Assembly: GCF_004364175.1 (NCBI RefSeq)
Contig: NZ_SNZW01000013.1
Span: 248,001 to 312,000 of the forward strand
Length of the DNA stretch: 64,000 bases
Direction of reading: 5' to 3'
Source of the DNA: Maribacter caenipelagi
Lineage (GTDB): Bacteria; Bacteroidota; Bacteroidia; Flavobacteriales; Flavobacteriaceae
A program made the position numbers and the translations under genes. The notes beneath the pieces were generated by a model, which saw only the letters and a program-made list of their open reading frames with translations, was not told the origin of the DNA and did not search any database. The stretch's first letter is position 1, and each line of letters begins with the position of its first letter. Positions 46,770-56,852 of the stretch are shown here, in pieces.

Positions 46770-48125
46770 CTAGATATCTTTGATTTCCCAACCTGGTTCA
46801 TATTCCCTAGACCATAATTTCATAGCTTCTCTATTAAAAATGCGTCCTGTAGTCTCATCAATTTCAAATGAATCATCTATTCTAGAAGCAATATTGGCAT
46901 AATGTGTTAGCATTTGGCTAATAGCACCTTCATCTATGGGTGAGGTTAACTCAGCCTTTCCTCTAATGGCATCAAAGAAATTGACAGTGTGTAAGGTAGA
47001 CATATCGCCGCCGCCGCCAAGTGCCGTACCTGCTTCTTCACCAGATGACAAATTTTCTTTGATCAAACCTCCTTTTTGATCAAATAACTTATAGCCACCA
47101 CGATCTATGTATGCTGTGCCCTCAGATCCCGAAACTATAGTTCCTCTACCATATTTATTACCATATTTATGATAGCCGGTTCTACTATTTCCATCCCATT
47201 TTATCGTTTTATTTCCGGCAAATTTGAAAGTTGCCTCCATGGTATCGTACATTTCCCAGCCGTCATCTTTGTAATGAAATTTACCGGCATCAACAGAAAC
47301 ATATTCAGGGTAGGTAACTCCCAATGCCCAACGGGCAATATCGAGTTCATGGGTAGCATTATTCCCCATTTCTGCAGTACCATAATCCCAACCGTACCAG
47401 TGCCAATTGTAGTCCCACGTATTATCTGTATACGCTCTTCTAGGTGCCGGACCTTGAAAAAGGTCCCAGTCTAAACCTTCTGGTGGGTTTGCTTTGGTTT
47501 GGTGGGGAACGCGGCCTCTACCGCTAATGTAGAAAGCGGTTGCCTTGTACACATCGCCTATTACGCCGTTATGTATGTCCTTTATTATTTCTTGAGATTC
47601 AAGGGCAGACCTTTGTTGGTTACCCATTTGAACTACTTTATCGAATTTTTTCTGATAAGCTACCACTAATTCCCCTTCACGTGGGTTATGGCTACATGGT
47701 TTTTCTAAGTACACATGTTTTCCGGCTTGCATTGCCATACATGCACCTGGTGCATGCCAATGATCAGGAGTTGCCATAAATACGGCATCAACATTTTTAT
47801 CATCCAATACTTTACGAATGTCATTTTCCAAAGTTGGTTTGTTGCCAATTTTAGACGCTACTTCAGATGCGGCTTTATCGCGCTGACTTTTCATGACATC
47901 ACATAGGTAAGATAGCTCAACATTGTTTTTCTTGTGTGCTATGGCAGGTATGTAAGCGCCATATCTTCTTCCTAAACCTTGAATAGCAACATGAATTCTA
48001 TCGTTTGCACCTATTATTTTAGAATAGCTCTTTGCAGACATAGCATTTGCGGTAGTACTTGCTATTGTAGCGCCTACTGCACCAAGGGCCGTTTTCTTAA
48101 TAAAATTTCTTCTGTTTGAACTCAT
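46770..48125 (-). CDS. Gfo/Idh/MocA family oxidoreductase, Tat-exported
   Basis: A 451-residue NAD(P)-type oxidoreductase with a twin-arginine signal (SSNRRNFIKKTALGAVGATIAS, 1-28), so folded with cofactor and exported to the periplasm. Rossmann domain with IQGLGRRYGAYIPAI, the conserved EKPC (GKHVYLEKP, about 145) and C-terminal domain with GNNATHELDIARWALG. Acts on a sugar ring carbon, commonly making 3-keto sugars. Starts 5 bp after the DUF1080 gene: operon. Confidence 0.93.
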   Translation of the reverse strand: MSSNRRNFIKKTALGAVGATIASTTANAMSAKSYSKIIGANDRIHVAIQGLGRRYGAYIPAIAHKKNNVELSYLCDVMKSQRDKAASEVASKIGNKPTLENDIRKVLDDKNVDAVFMATPDHWHAPGACMAMQAGKHVYLEKPCSHNPREGELVVAYQKKFDKVVQMGNQQRSALESQEIIKDIHNGVIGDVYKATAFYISGRGRVPHQTKANPPEGLDWDLFQGPAPRRAYTDNTWDYNWHWYGWDYGTAEMGNNATHELDIARWALGVTYPEYVSVDAGKFHYKDDGWEMYDTMEATFKFAGNKTIKWDGNSRTGYHKYGNKYGRGTIVSGSEGTAYIDRGGYKLFDQKGGLIKENLSSGEEAGTALGGGGDMSTLHTVNFFDAIRGKAELTSPIDEGAISQMLTHYANIASRIDDSFEIDETTGRIFNREAMKLWSREYEPGWEIKDI

Positions 48126-48130
48126 TGTAT

Positions 48131-49519
48131 TTATTCTTTTGTATTACTGATTTCACGAATTTTTACATTTTTGAAGGATACTAGGTCTCCATGATCCTGA
48201 AGTAGAATCTGGCCCTTGTCCAATTCTCCAAAATTGGGCCACTTGGCATATTTGCTTTCAGATACTAATTTTCTGTAAGCATCGCTCTTTCTTTCATAAT
48301 CAAGAACTTTAGTGCCGTTTAACCAATGCTCAACATGATTGTCTTTAGAAATAATATAGGCTGTATTCCACTCTCCAATTGGTTTAATAGGTTTGTTAAC
48401 ATCGGCTTTGATCAAATCATACAAAGAACTAACGGTTCTACTGCCATCATGGTTGCCAAGTTTTGCATCGGGGTGAAGATCATCATCTAAAATTTGGTAT
48501 TCTAAACCTATTGAAGAGCCTTCTCCTTTGTTAATATTAGTGTCTACATAATACTTAATACCACTGTTGGCTCCTGGTGTTAATTTAAAATCGACCTTAA
48601 GTTCAAAATCTTCATATAGATCTGTGGTTACAATATCGCCACCGGCAGCAGATTCAGCTCCTCCAGAAGAAAGTACACTTAAAACACCATCTTCAATTAT
48701 CCATCCTTTTTCAGGGAACTCTTCTAATTTGGCACCTCGCCAACCATTGGTTGTTTTACCGTCCCAAAGTAATTTCCATCCATTTTTCTTTTCATCGATG
48801 GTCAATTGATTTTTAGTAATAATAGGTTTTAAAGGAGAAGTTCTTGAATATTTAGAAACGCTATCAGTAATGATTTTTACGTTCTTCCAAATGATATCGG
48901 TACCTGCTTTTTGGTCTTCATGAATGCTGTGAACCTGTAAGCAGATAAATCCTTTTAATGTTTTGTCATCTATTAAATAGGCGGCAGGTACATCATTTAC
49001 CCATGTTTTGATGGTGTCTCCAATGGCTTCAATGCGATAGTGGTTCCATTCGTTTTGCTTAAAAGCTTTTTGAGCTGCTGGATTATCGGTCATTGGGTTA
49101 AGCCAACCACGTCTAGATTCGTCATATATTCCACCACTCCATGCTCTATCAGAAGGGTCAATTTCAACTTGGTAGCCATGTACCCTACCATCTCTATATG
49201 TAGGTGTGCTGTTACTTCTTATCTGTATTCCGGAATTCATGGTAGAATCTACCTTATAATCTAATTCTAAAATAAAGTCGGTATACATTTCATCAGTAGT
49301 TAAAAATGTATTGGGCGTATTATGTGTAGTGGTGCCAACTATAGCACCGTTTTCTACGGCATAGCTGGCATCACCGCCCAATTTATGCCATCCGTTTAAA
49401 GTTTCGCCATCAAATAGGGCTACCCATGGGGTGTCGTCTTTTGGTTGTTCCGCACAACTAACTAAAAATAGCAGTGTAAACAAGGTTATTAATTGGGTTG
49501 TAATTTGGTTGTTTTTCAT
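48131..49519 (-). CDS. Two-domain DUF1080 (3-keto-disaccharide hydrolase family) lipoprotein
   Basis: A 462-residue lipoprotein (lipobox FLVSC, Cys about 22) with two DUF1080/PF06439 lectin-like jelly-roll domains: [19 protein letters not shown] (about 30-215) and [19 protein letters not shown] (about 245-455). Each ends with the HSIHEDQ / [14 protein letters not shown] type strands. The family hydrolyses or binds 3-keto glycosides made by Gfo/Idh enzymes. Five bp before a Tat-exported Gfo/Idh gene, which fits an oxidise-then-cleave pair. Confidence 0.9.
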   Translation of the reverse strand: MKNNQITTQLITLFTLLFLVSCAEQPKDDTPWVALFDGETLNGWHKLGGDASYAVENGAIVGTTTHNTPNTFLTTDEMYTDFILELDYKVDSTMNSGIQIRSNSTPTYRDGRVHGYQVEIDPSDRAWSGGIYDESRRGWLNPMTDNPAAQKAFKQNEWNHYRIEAIGDTIKTWVNDVPAAYLIDDKTLKGFICLQVHSIHEDQKAGTDIIWKNVKIITDSVSKYSRTSPLKPIITKNQLTIDEKKNGWKLLWDGKTTNGWRGAKLEEFPEKGWIIEDGVLSVLSSGGAESAAGGDIVTTDLYEDFELKVDFKLTPGANSGIKYYVDTNINKGEGSSIGLEYQILDDDLHPDAKLGNHDGSRTVSSLYDLIKADVNKPIKPIGEWNTAYIISKDNHVEHWLNGTKVLDYERKSDAYRKLVSESKYAKWPNFGELDKGQILLQDHGDLVSFKNVKIREISNTKE

Positions 49520-50319
49520 TGTATTAGTTGATTTAATAAAGGTTTTATTACTAAGCGTATCTAATGTTAAGCGCTATAAAAAGGAAGAAATAATTACTTA
49601 TAATATCTCTCAATATTGGTGTTAAGTATTAAGAAATGTGAAAATTTAGCTATTTATTTTAAGAATTATTTAAAATACTGCCCTTTAAATTAAAGAAACT
49701 AAAGTAAGTTATTTTTTCTATTTGAGTCTATATTTTGATGTATTAAGAGGATGTTAACAGTTGTGTTTTTACCATTTGTTTTTTATTGATTTTTTTAGAT
49801 TAAAATGCTATGAAAAAACATGTATGTGCATTTTTTTGCACTTATCTATTAACCATACGGTTATGAAATTTCTAGTTTTAGTCACAACGAATTTCACGGC
49901 TTGTTAATAGAGCTAAATTCAAACATAATTTACTGAACAATTAATCGAATTAACAATTTAAATATTTGAGATGCATCGGTTTTAATTTATATAATGATTC
50001 CTTCTTATTGCTTTTTTTCTTATTGCCGTTCATTGTCTTAGATACAAATATCTGCTTTAGATTTAAGTGTAATAGCTGCCCTTTTTTTATCTACAATGAC
50101 TCTCGCTTGTAACTGAAATTGAAAAACCTTTTGGACGTGAAGAAGCAATCTAAAAAAGAAATGAGAATGTGTTTGAAGTATATATAATTTTCGTCTTATA
50201 ATTAAACAATTTTTAGAGACGAAGGTCTAATCAACTATATTTTAAAAAGATATCAGATTTATTTAATCGACAACAAATTCTTATAATATGTAGCCAATAG
50301 CTATCACATCTTAAAACTA
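49520..50319. other. Long intergenic region, first part
   Basis: About 800 bp without a convincing gene. Short coding-like remnants at 50095-50150 (plus-strand frame VTEIEKPFGREEAI then stop; minus-strand frame LQARVIVDKKRAAITLKSKA then stop) suggest a decayed gene, but too short to name. Contains the promoter of the DUF1080 operon. Confidence 0.4.
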
Positions 50320-50357
50320 AAAACCCTGTAAATTTTAAATTTGCAGGGTTTTGTTTT
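50320..50357 (+). terminator. Strong hairpin with T-rich tail next to repeat copy A
   Basis: AAACCCTGTAAATTT / AAATTTGCAGGGTTT, 15-16 bp with one G-T pair, followed by TTGTTTTT. No gene reads into it directly, so it may be part of the repeat element. Confidence 0.8.
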
Positions 50358-50358
50358 T

Positions 50359-50446
50359 GTGACCTCGACAGGATTTAAACCTTTTATTGAAAATGCCTGA
50401 ATAAAGTGGCTCTGCATAGTTTTATTTTTATTATTGTCGATTTGTT
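50359..50446 (+). repeat. Direct repeat copy A, tRNA-end-like, left flank of the fructan locus
   Basis: 88 bp about 80% identical to 63244-63332, same orientation: GTGACCTCGACAGGATT at its left end, AATGCCTGAATA in the middle and TTGTCGATTTGTT at its right. On the minus strand the left end reads as a degenerate tRNA T arm and acceptor end (CCTGTCGAGGTCAC). Follows a hairpin in both copies. Confidence 0.8.
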
Positions 50447-50894
50447 GCCTATGTTTTTTTAAAATAGTTGACTTAATAATGTCTTTTTAAAAATTTTAAA
50501 TAAGTTTCATTTAAAATTTTTAGTGGTTAAAAAAGAATTCACAGAAGTTTTTTGGTAGAAGCGAATCGAAAATTGATAACTATTGAATTATTTGTTTGTT
50601 TATTACAATATAAATTTTAGTGAGCTGAATCTTTTGTCAAAATATGACAGCGGACTAGTTCTTTAAAAGAGATCTTCTGTTCATTATCCTGGAATATTCT
50701 ATTTTAAAATTATGTAGATTAAACATGTTTAAATACCAAAAATCTAGTAGGTTTATTTGAACATAAAATTCAAGAATTTTTAAATTAGTTCAAGCTTTAT
50801 TAACTCTTTGTAATAATCATAGTATCCCAGTATTAAACTAGAAAGGTATAATAAACCTAATTTTCCTTAAGTTTACCAAAAGCTATCTAAGACA
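50447..50894. other. Intergenic region upstream of the hybrid regulator
   Basis: AT-rich, about 450 bp, no gene. It contains the promoter region of the hybrid two-component gene; no clear consensus pair. No recognised RNA structure. Confidence 0.4.
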
Positions 50895-53648
50895 ATGTTT
50901 CCTAAAAAATATGCCCTTTTTTTAATTACCATACTAAGTTTGTCTTTGTTTGTCTCTTGCGAAAGGGAAACATCAGGAGAGAAAATTCGTGTCGGATTTT
51001 CTCAAGCGATGTCCAATGATGATTGGCGTCGTTCAATGAATAATTCAATGTTACTACAGGCTTCTTTGAATCCTAATGTTGAATTAATTATTAGAGACGC
51101 CAATTATGATGTTGAAAAACAAATAGATCAATTAGAAGAATTAATTAAAGATAGTTTAGATATCATAATAGTTTCTCCGATTCAATCAAAACCGATTACG
51201 TCCGTAGTAGAAAAAGCCCTTGAATTGGGTATTCCTGTATTGGTGGTTGACCGAAAAACGGAGGACCAAAAGTATACTGCGTATTTAGGGGCAGATAATA
51301 TTGAAGTAGGTAGAAATGCTGCCAAAGAAATTATTTCATCAAATTCGAATGATACTATAAGAATTGTTGAAATAAAAGGATTATCAGGTTCCTCACCTGC
51401 AGAAGAAAGAAGTATTGGTTTTAATCAAATTATTAACAAGTATAATAACGCAAATGTAGTAGCCAATATAGAAGGTGATTGGGAGAAAGAATCAATACAG
51501 AAAAAACTAAAAGTTATACTTAGTGATAACGCAAATATTAATTATGTTTTTGCTCATAATGATAGAATGGCGTTGGGAGCGTGGGAGGTTGCACGAGATT
51601 TGGGTCAAGAAAAAAAAATAAATATTATAGGAGTAGATGGCTTAACTGGATTTAATGGTGGTATACAAGCTGTTGAGGATAGTAAGTTAACAGCAACGGT
51701 CTTATACCCAACTGGGGGAGCTGAAGCTATAAAATTGGCACTTAGAATTTTAAACAAAGAATCTGTACCAAAGAATAACATTTTATCAACTACAATCATA
51801 AATGAGGTGAATGCTGAGATTATGAAAAACCAGTTCGATAGAATAAACGAACAACAAGGTAACATACAACAGCAAATTACAGAAATCAGCGATTTAGAAG
51901 AACGTTACTATGCTCAAAGTAACTTTTTAAAAATAGCAATGACACTATCGACTATTATACTTGCATTGGCTTTATATAGTATTTATTCAATTTTTGCCAT
52001 TCGTAAAAAGAATAGGTTATTAGAACTTACCAATAGCAAAATAACAATACAGAGAAATCAAATTGAAAAAATAGCTGAAGAAGTAAAATTGAGTAATGAG
52101 GCAAAATTTAATTTTTTCACAGGTTTATCTCATGAATTCAAGACACCGTTAACTCTTATTATTAGTGCTATTGAATCTATTAATATTCTTGCTAAGAATA
52201 AGGGTATAAATATGATGAATGAAGTAGAACTGGTACATAATAATTCTAACCGGTTGCTTAGACTTATAAATCAGCTATTAGATTTTAGAAAATTAGAAGA
52301 GCGTAAATTCACTTTGAAAGCATCTAAGACTAACCTATTTAAGTTTTCTCAGAATATTATAAACGACTTTGAGCGAGAAGCTAATAAGCGTAATATTAAT
52401 TTTAAACTAAGCTCTAATAATAAAGCGTTAGAGTTGTTCATAGACCGAAACCTGATGGATAAGGTTTACTTTAATCTTTTATCTAATGCGTTTAAATTTA
52501 CTCCAGACAATGGTAATATAGATGTATATATTGAAGATGATGAAGTCAAGAATACTATTAATATCTGCTTTAAAGATTCCGGTATTGGCATACCAGAAAA
52601 GGATATGGACCAAGTATTTAAAGCATTTTTCAAAGGATCTAATAATAGAAAGAACAGTTCTGGAATTGGTCTACATTTAAGTAAAGAGTTTATTGAATTG
52701 CATAAAGGATCTATTCGTGTCAAGTCTGTTCACGGCTCGGAGTTTATTGTAACGCTATATAAGGGTCATGCCCACTTTGATGACAATGAAATTATTACAG
52801 AACAAGATTTAGTAGATACTAGTGTCATCGATTTTACTTCAGAGCATTTAGTAGATGATAATTACTTGATACAGGCACCGTTAAACGAAACGGAGAAATA
52901 TTCCATTTTAATAATAGAAGATAATCCAGACCTTTCTGTTTTCTTAAGGAACAAGCTGCAATTAGAGTATGATATTTATATATCTGATGGTACAGATGCG
53001 ATTGAAAAGGCTTTGGATACCATACCTGATATAATTATATCTGATGTAAATCTTCCAGATAAAAATGGATTTGAAATTTGTGAAATATTAAAGAAAGATT
53101 TGAGAACTTCTCATATACCCACTGTTATATTGACAGCTTTAGGTGACCAAGAATCGTATTTAAAGGGATTAGAATCTGGGGCAGATCTCTATTTAACAAA
53201 ACCGTTCAGTTATTCAATTTTGGTTCAATCTGTAAAATCTTTGCTTTATAACCGAGAAAAGCTAAGGTTTTATTATACTAGTAATCTTCATAAGATAACG
53301 GATAAAGATGGATTTGGAAATTTGGAACAGGAGTTCATGAATAAATTAAACAACATAATTCAAAACAATTTAGACAAGTCCGATTTCTCGGTAGAAAATT
53401 TAGCAGAGGAACTTAATATTTCAAGAGTACAATTATATCGCAAAATTAAGGCAATGATGGGTATTAATATCAGTGATTATATTGGGAATATCCGCTTAGA
53501 AAAAGCCAAAGCCTTAATTGAAAACTCTTCTCTCAGTATTTCTGAAATTGCATATGCTGTAGGTTTTTCTTCACCCAATTATTTCTCTACCACCTTTAAA
53601 AATAGTTTTGGCATCTCGCCTGGTGCTTTTCGAAAATCAATTTCTTAA
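50895..53648 (+). CDS. Hybrid two-component regulator with periplasmic sugar-binding sensor (BT1754-like)
   Basis: A 917-residue one-protein signalling system. Order: signal/lipobox-like N-terminus (1-21), type-1 periplasmic binding domain of the LacI/ribose-binding fold (about 30-315), one transmembrane helix (about 350-372), histidine kinase with H413 in SHEFKTPLT and G boxes DSGIGIPEKD / SSGIGLHLS, receiver with D717 in SDVNLPDKNG and K in LTKPFS, and C-terminal AraC HTH (about 815-917). This sensor type, known from the fructose-sensing BT1754 of Bacteroides, senses a monosaccharide in the periplasm. Directly upstream of the fructan genes, so it likely activates them. Confidence 0.92.
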   Translation: MFPKKYALFLITILSLSLFVSCERETSGEKIRVGFSQAMSNDDWRRSMNNSMLLQASLNPNVELIIRDANYDVEKQIDQLEELIKDSLDIIIVSPIQSKPITSVVEKALELGIPVLVVDRKTEDQKYTAYLGADNIEVGRNAAKEIISSNSNDTIRIVEIKGLSGSSPAEERSIGFNQIINKYNNANVVANIEGDWEKESIQKKLKVILSDNANINYVFAHNDRMALGAWEVARDLGQEKKINIIGVDGLTGFNGGIQAVEDSKLTATVLYPTGGAEAIKLALRILNKESVPKNNILSTTIINEVNAEIMKNQFDRINEQQGNIQQQITEISDLEERYYAQSNFLKIAMTLSTIILALALYSIYSIFAIRKKNRLLELTNSKITIQRNQIEKIAEEVKLSNEAKFNFFTGLSHEFKTPLTLIISAIESINILAKNKGINMMNEVELVHNNSNRLLRLINQLLDFRKLEERKFTLKASKTNLFKFSQNIINDFEREANKRNINFKLSSNNKALELFIDRNLMDKVYFNLLSNAFKFTPDNGNIDVYIEDDEVKNTINICFKDSGIGIPEKDMDQVFKAFFKGSNNRKNSSGIGLHLSKEFIELHKGSIRVKSVHGSEFIVTLYKGHAHFDDNEIITEQDLVDTSVIDFTSEHLVDDNYLIQAPLNETEKYSILIIEDNPDLSVFLRNKLQLEYDIYISDGTDAIEKALDTIPDIIISDVNLPDKNGFEICEILKKDLRTSHIPTVILTALGDQESYLKGLESGADLYLTKPFSYSILVQSVKSLLYNREKLRFYYTSNLHKITDKDGFGNLEQEFMNKLNNIIQNNLDKSDFSVENLAEELNISRVQLYRKIKAMMGINISDYIGNIRLEKAKALIENSSLSISEIAYAVGFSSPNYFSTTFKNSFGISPGAFRKSIS

Positions 53649-53888
53649 TAATTATTTAGCATTGGTAATATTTTTTAGATTTTCAATGTATCATTTTTAA
53701 ACATAAGGTAACATAAGTATAACTCTTACTAATTCCTTTACTATTAGAAAATTATATAATCGTTTAAAATTCAGTGCGTTATGTTTTTGGTATAGCTTCT
53801 TAACAAAATCACAACAAATTGCAACATCAGTAAAATACACACTCATTTTTTAAGAATAGTTTGGTCGTGACATTATTTAATTACGATT

Positions 53889-55202
53889 ATGAAAAAAATA
53901 TGGGTTTGGTCTATTGCTGCAGCATTAGCTGGTTTTCTTTTTGGGTTTGATACCGTTGTTATCTCTGGTGCCGATAAAAAACTACAAGCACTTTGGGGTT
54001 CTTCAGATGTATTTCATGGTACAGTAGTAATGGCGATGGCATTATGGGGTACTGTTATTGGTGCAATTCTTGGAGGTATACCTACGAATAAAATAGGAAG
54101 AAAAAACACTTTATTGTGGATTGGTATTCTATATACCATATCAGCGATAGGTTCTGCATTTGCAAATGATCCAATAACTTTTGCGGTATTTAGATTTATT
54201 GGTGGCTTAGGTGTAGGTGCTTCAACTATTGCTGCCCCGGCGTATATTTCTGAAATTGCCCCTCAAAAAGATAGAGGTAAACTGGTAGCCTTATATCAGT
54301 TCAACATTGTATTTGGTATTCTTATTGCGTTTTTATCTAATTACTTGTTGAACGGTTTGGGAGAAAACGCTTGGCGTTGGATGGTCGGTGTTGAGGCTAT
54401 ACCCGCAATTATTTACACTCTTTTTGTATTAAGTATTCCAAAAAGTCCGCGATGGTTATTAACGAAGTTACGTTTTGATGAAGCTCGCGATGTTTTAAAG
54501 TTGATACGACCAGGTGAAGATGTTGAGCCTCTTTTTCTTGAAATGAATTCTAATGCCAATAGCAAAGAGAATGTAGAGAATATTTTCCAAAAGAAATACA
54601 GATTTCCATTGGTATTAGCTTTTTTTATTGCCTTTTTTAATCAGTTTTCTGGTATTAATGCCTTTCTATATTATGCTCCACGAATTTTTGAAGAAGCAGG
54701 TTTAGGGGAAAGTACCGCACTACTAAGTAGTATAGGTATTGGTGTTACCAATATGCTATTTACGCTTTTAGGTGTGTTTTTAATTGACAGGCTAGGTAGA
54801 AAACAATTAATGTATTTCGGCTCTTTAGGATATATAATTTCTTTAGCATTAGTTGCTTGTGCTTTTTTCTTTGAATGGGGCGGTCTTTCAGTACCTATTT
54901 TCTTATTTCTTTTTATTGCTGCTCACGCTATAGGACAGGGTACGGTTATATGGGTTTTTATTTCTGAAATATTCCCTAATCACTTACGTGGTTTCGGTCA
55001 GTCTTTCGGTAGTTCGGTTCATTGGGTTTTAGCAGCTATTATTCCTTCATTAGTCCCTGTTCTTTTCACAACAATAGGCGCAGGAACTGTATTCGCCTTT
55101 TTCGCTTTCATGATGTTCTTACAATTATTGTTTGTAGCCTTTATGATGCCCGAAACCAAAGGAATTCCTTTAGAGGAGCTCAGTGAAAAATTAACCAAAT
55201 AA
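53889..55202 (+). CDS. MFS sugar porter (probable fructose transporter)
   Basis: A 437-residue transporter with 12 membrane helices of the sugar porter family. Signatures: GFDTVVISGADKKLQ (N-terminal QLS-like region), NKIGRKN (R-x-G-R-R type loop), PKSPRWLLTKLR, FNQFSGINAFLYYAPRIF, DRLGRKQL and C-terminal PETKGIPLEEL. Imports a monosaccharide, most likely fructose released by the GH32 enzyme next to it. Followed at 31 bp by the GH32 gene. Confidence 0.92.
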   Translation: MKKIWVWSIAAALAGFLFGFDTVVISGADKKLQALWGSSDVFHGTVVMAMALWGTVIGAILGGIPTNKIGRKNTLLWIGILYTISAIGSAFANDPITFAVFRFIGGLGVGASTIAAPAYISEIAPQKDRGKLVALYQFNIVFGILIAFLSNYLLNGLGENAWRWMVGVEAIPAIIYTLFVLSIPKSPRWLLTKLRFDEARDVLKLIRPGEDVEPLFLEMNSNANSKENVENIFQKKYRFPLVLAFFIAFFNQFSGINAFLYYAPRIFEEAGLGESTALLSSIGIGVTNMLFTLLGVFLIDRLGRKQLMYFGSLGYIISLALVACAFFFEWGGLSVPIFLFLFIAAHAIGQGTVIWVFISEIFPNHLRGFGQSFGSSVHWVLAAIIPSLVPVLFTTIGAGTVFAFFAFMMFLQLLFVAFMMPETKGIPLEELSEKLTK

Positions 55203-55233
55203 TAAATCTTAAAACAACTCAAACTATACACCG

Positions 55234-56841
55234 ATGAAAATAATAACTAAAATGAAAGTGATTTTGTTGCTTGCTTGTGTTTTTACATCATGTAAGAACA
55301 AGGTGGAAGAATCTAAGGCTGAAAATATTACAGCATTAGAAAATAAAACGGATGAAGAAGATATGTATCGTCCAAATTTCCATTTTACTCCAAATAAAGG
55401 GTGGATGAACGACCCTAATGGTATGTTCTTTTACAATGGGTATTATCATCTTTATTTTCAACATTATCCTTATGGTAATAAATGGGGTCCAATGCATTGG
55501 GGTCATGCTACTAGCACCGATATGATTACGTGGAAAGAACAACCTATAGCACTCTATCCTGATGAATTAGGGTATATCTTCTCTGGTAGTGCTGTGGTTG
55601 ATTTGGAGAATACAACTGGTTTTTCTACAGATGGTAAAATACCAGTAGTTGCCATGTTTACATATCATGATATGGAAGCTGAAAAAGCTGGTAAAATTAT
55701 TGACGAAACTCAAGCAATTGCATATTCATTAGATGAGGGAATCACCTATACCAAATTTGAAGGTAATCCGGTAGTTGAAAATCCGAATATTCCTGATTTT
55801 AGAGACCCAAAAGTTAATTGGGATGCCGATCGTAAGCAATGGACAATGGTTTTGGCAGCTGGTCAAGAAATTATGTTTTATGGCTCCAAAGACTTAAAAG
55901 AATGGAATTTGCTTTCAAAGTTTGGTGAAGGTGTAGGAAACCATGACGGAGTTTGGGAGTGTCCAGATTTTTTTCCGCTACCTGTTAAGGGTACCGAAGA
56001 CACAAAATGGGTATTGCTGGTGAGTATTAACCCAGGAGGTCCAAACAGCGGTTCTGCAACACAGTATTTTATAGGTGATTTTGATGGAAAAACTTTTCAA
56101 ATTGATGAAAGTTTTCAAAAAGAACAAGCCAAGGAACATACTTTTTGGGTAGATCATGGGCGTGATAACTATGCCGGAGTTACTTGGTCTAATGTTACTA
56201 CTGCTGAAGGCGGTAAACTTTTTATAGGGTGGATGTCTAACTGGTTATATGCCAATGATGTGCCTACCGAGAAGTGGAGAAGTGCCACGACCATAGCTCG
56301 TGAATTAGGGTTAATAAAAGATGATAATACGTATAGATTGGTATCTAGTCCGGTAAAAGAGTTAAACGATTACCGAGGTAAAAAAGTGGTAGATAAGAAT
56401 ATATCTATTGCTGGTGAAACGGTATTAACGACTACAGAAATAATTAGTCTTTCAAAAACTGAAATCAACTTCATTCTATCAGATGTTGCAAATGGCAAGT
56501 ACACATTTACACTTTCAAATAGCCAAGGTGATAAATTGAAATTTGGATATGATGGAACTTTAAACAAGTTTTTTGTAGACCGAAAAGAAGCCGGTAGAAT
56601 AAATTTCTCAGAAAAATTCTCGGATAAAATGGCAACTGCCATACGAACTTCTGATGCGACAGAATTAACCGGAAAAATAATATTGGACAAAACTTCAATT
56701 GAAATATTTTACGATCAAGGGCAAACAGTAATGACAGAGATATTCTTCCTCAATGCCCCTTTTAATGCTCTTTCCATCAAATCTGATCTAGAATCATTTA
56801 CGCTTAACACTATAGAGATTAATCAATTAAACTTTAATTAA
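55234..56841 (+). CDS. Glycoside hydrolase family 32 lipoprotein (fructan beta-fructosidase)
   Basis: A 535-residue GH32 enzyme. Lipoprotein signal with Cys about 20 (LLACVFTSC). Five-bladed propeller with nucleophile D60 in GWMNDPNG, transition-state Asp D191 in FRDPKV and acid/base E242 in WECPDFF, then a C-terminal beta-sandwich (about 400-535). Length and domains fit exo-acting inulinase/levanase/invertase; linkage preference (beta-2,1 or 2,6) is not readable. In-frame ATG 55252 may be the real start. Anchored to the inner or outer membrane; supplies fructose to the MFS transporter. Confidence 0.95.
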   Translation: MKIITKMKVILLLACVFTSCKNKVEESKAENITALENKTDEEDMYRPNFHFTPNKGWMNDPNGMFFYNGYYHLYFQHYPYGNKWGPMHWGHATSTDMITWKEQPIALYPDELGYIFSGSAVVDLENTTGFSTDGKIPVVAMFTYHDMEAEKAGKIIDETQAIAYSLDEGITYTKFEGNPVVENPNIPDFRDPKVNWDADRKQWTMVLAAGQEIMFYGSKDLKEWNLLSKFGEGVGNHDGVWECPDFFPLPVKGTEDTKWVLLVSINPGGPNSGSATQYFIGDFDGKTFQIDESFQKEQAKEHTFWVDHGRDNYAGVTWSNVTTAEGGKLFIGWMSNWLYANDVPTEKWRSATTIARELGLIKDDNTYRLVSSPVKELNDYRGKKVVDKNISIAGETVLTTTEIISLSKTEINFILSDVANGKYTFTLSNSQGDKLKFGYDGTLNKFFVDRKEAGRINFSEKFSDKMATAIRTSDATELTGKIILDKTSIEIFYDQGQTVMTEIFFLNAPFNALSIKSDLESFTLNTIEINQLNFN

Positions 56842-56852
56842 ACAACTAAATT

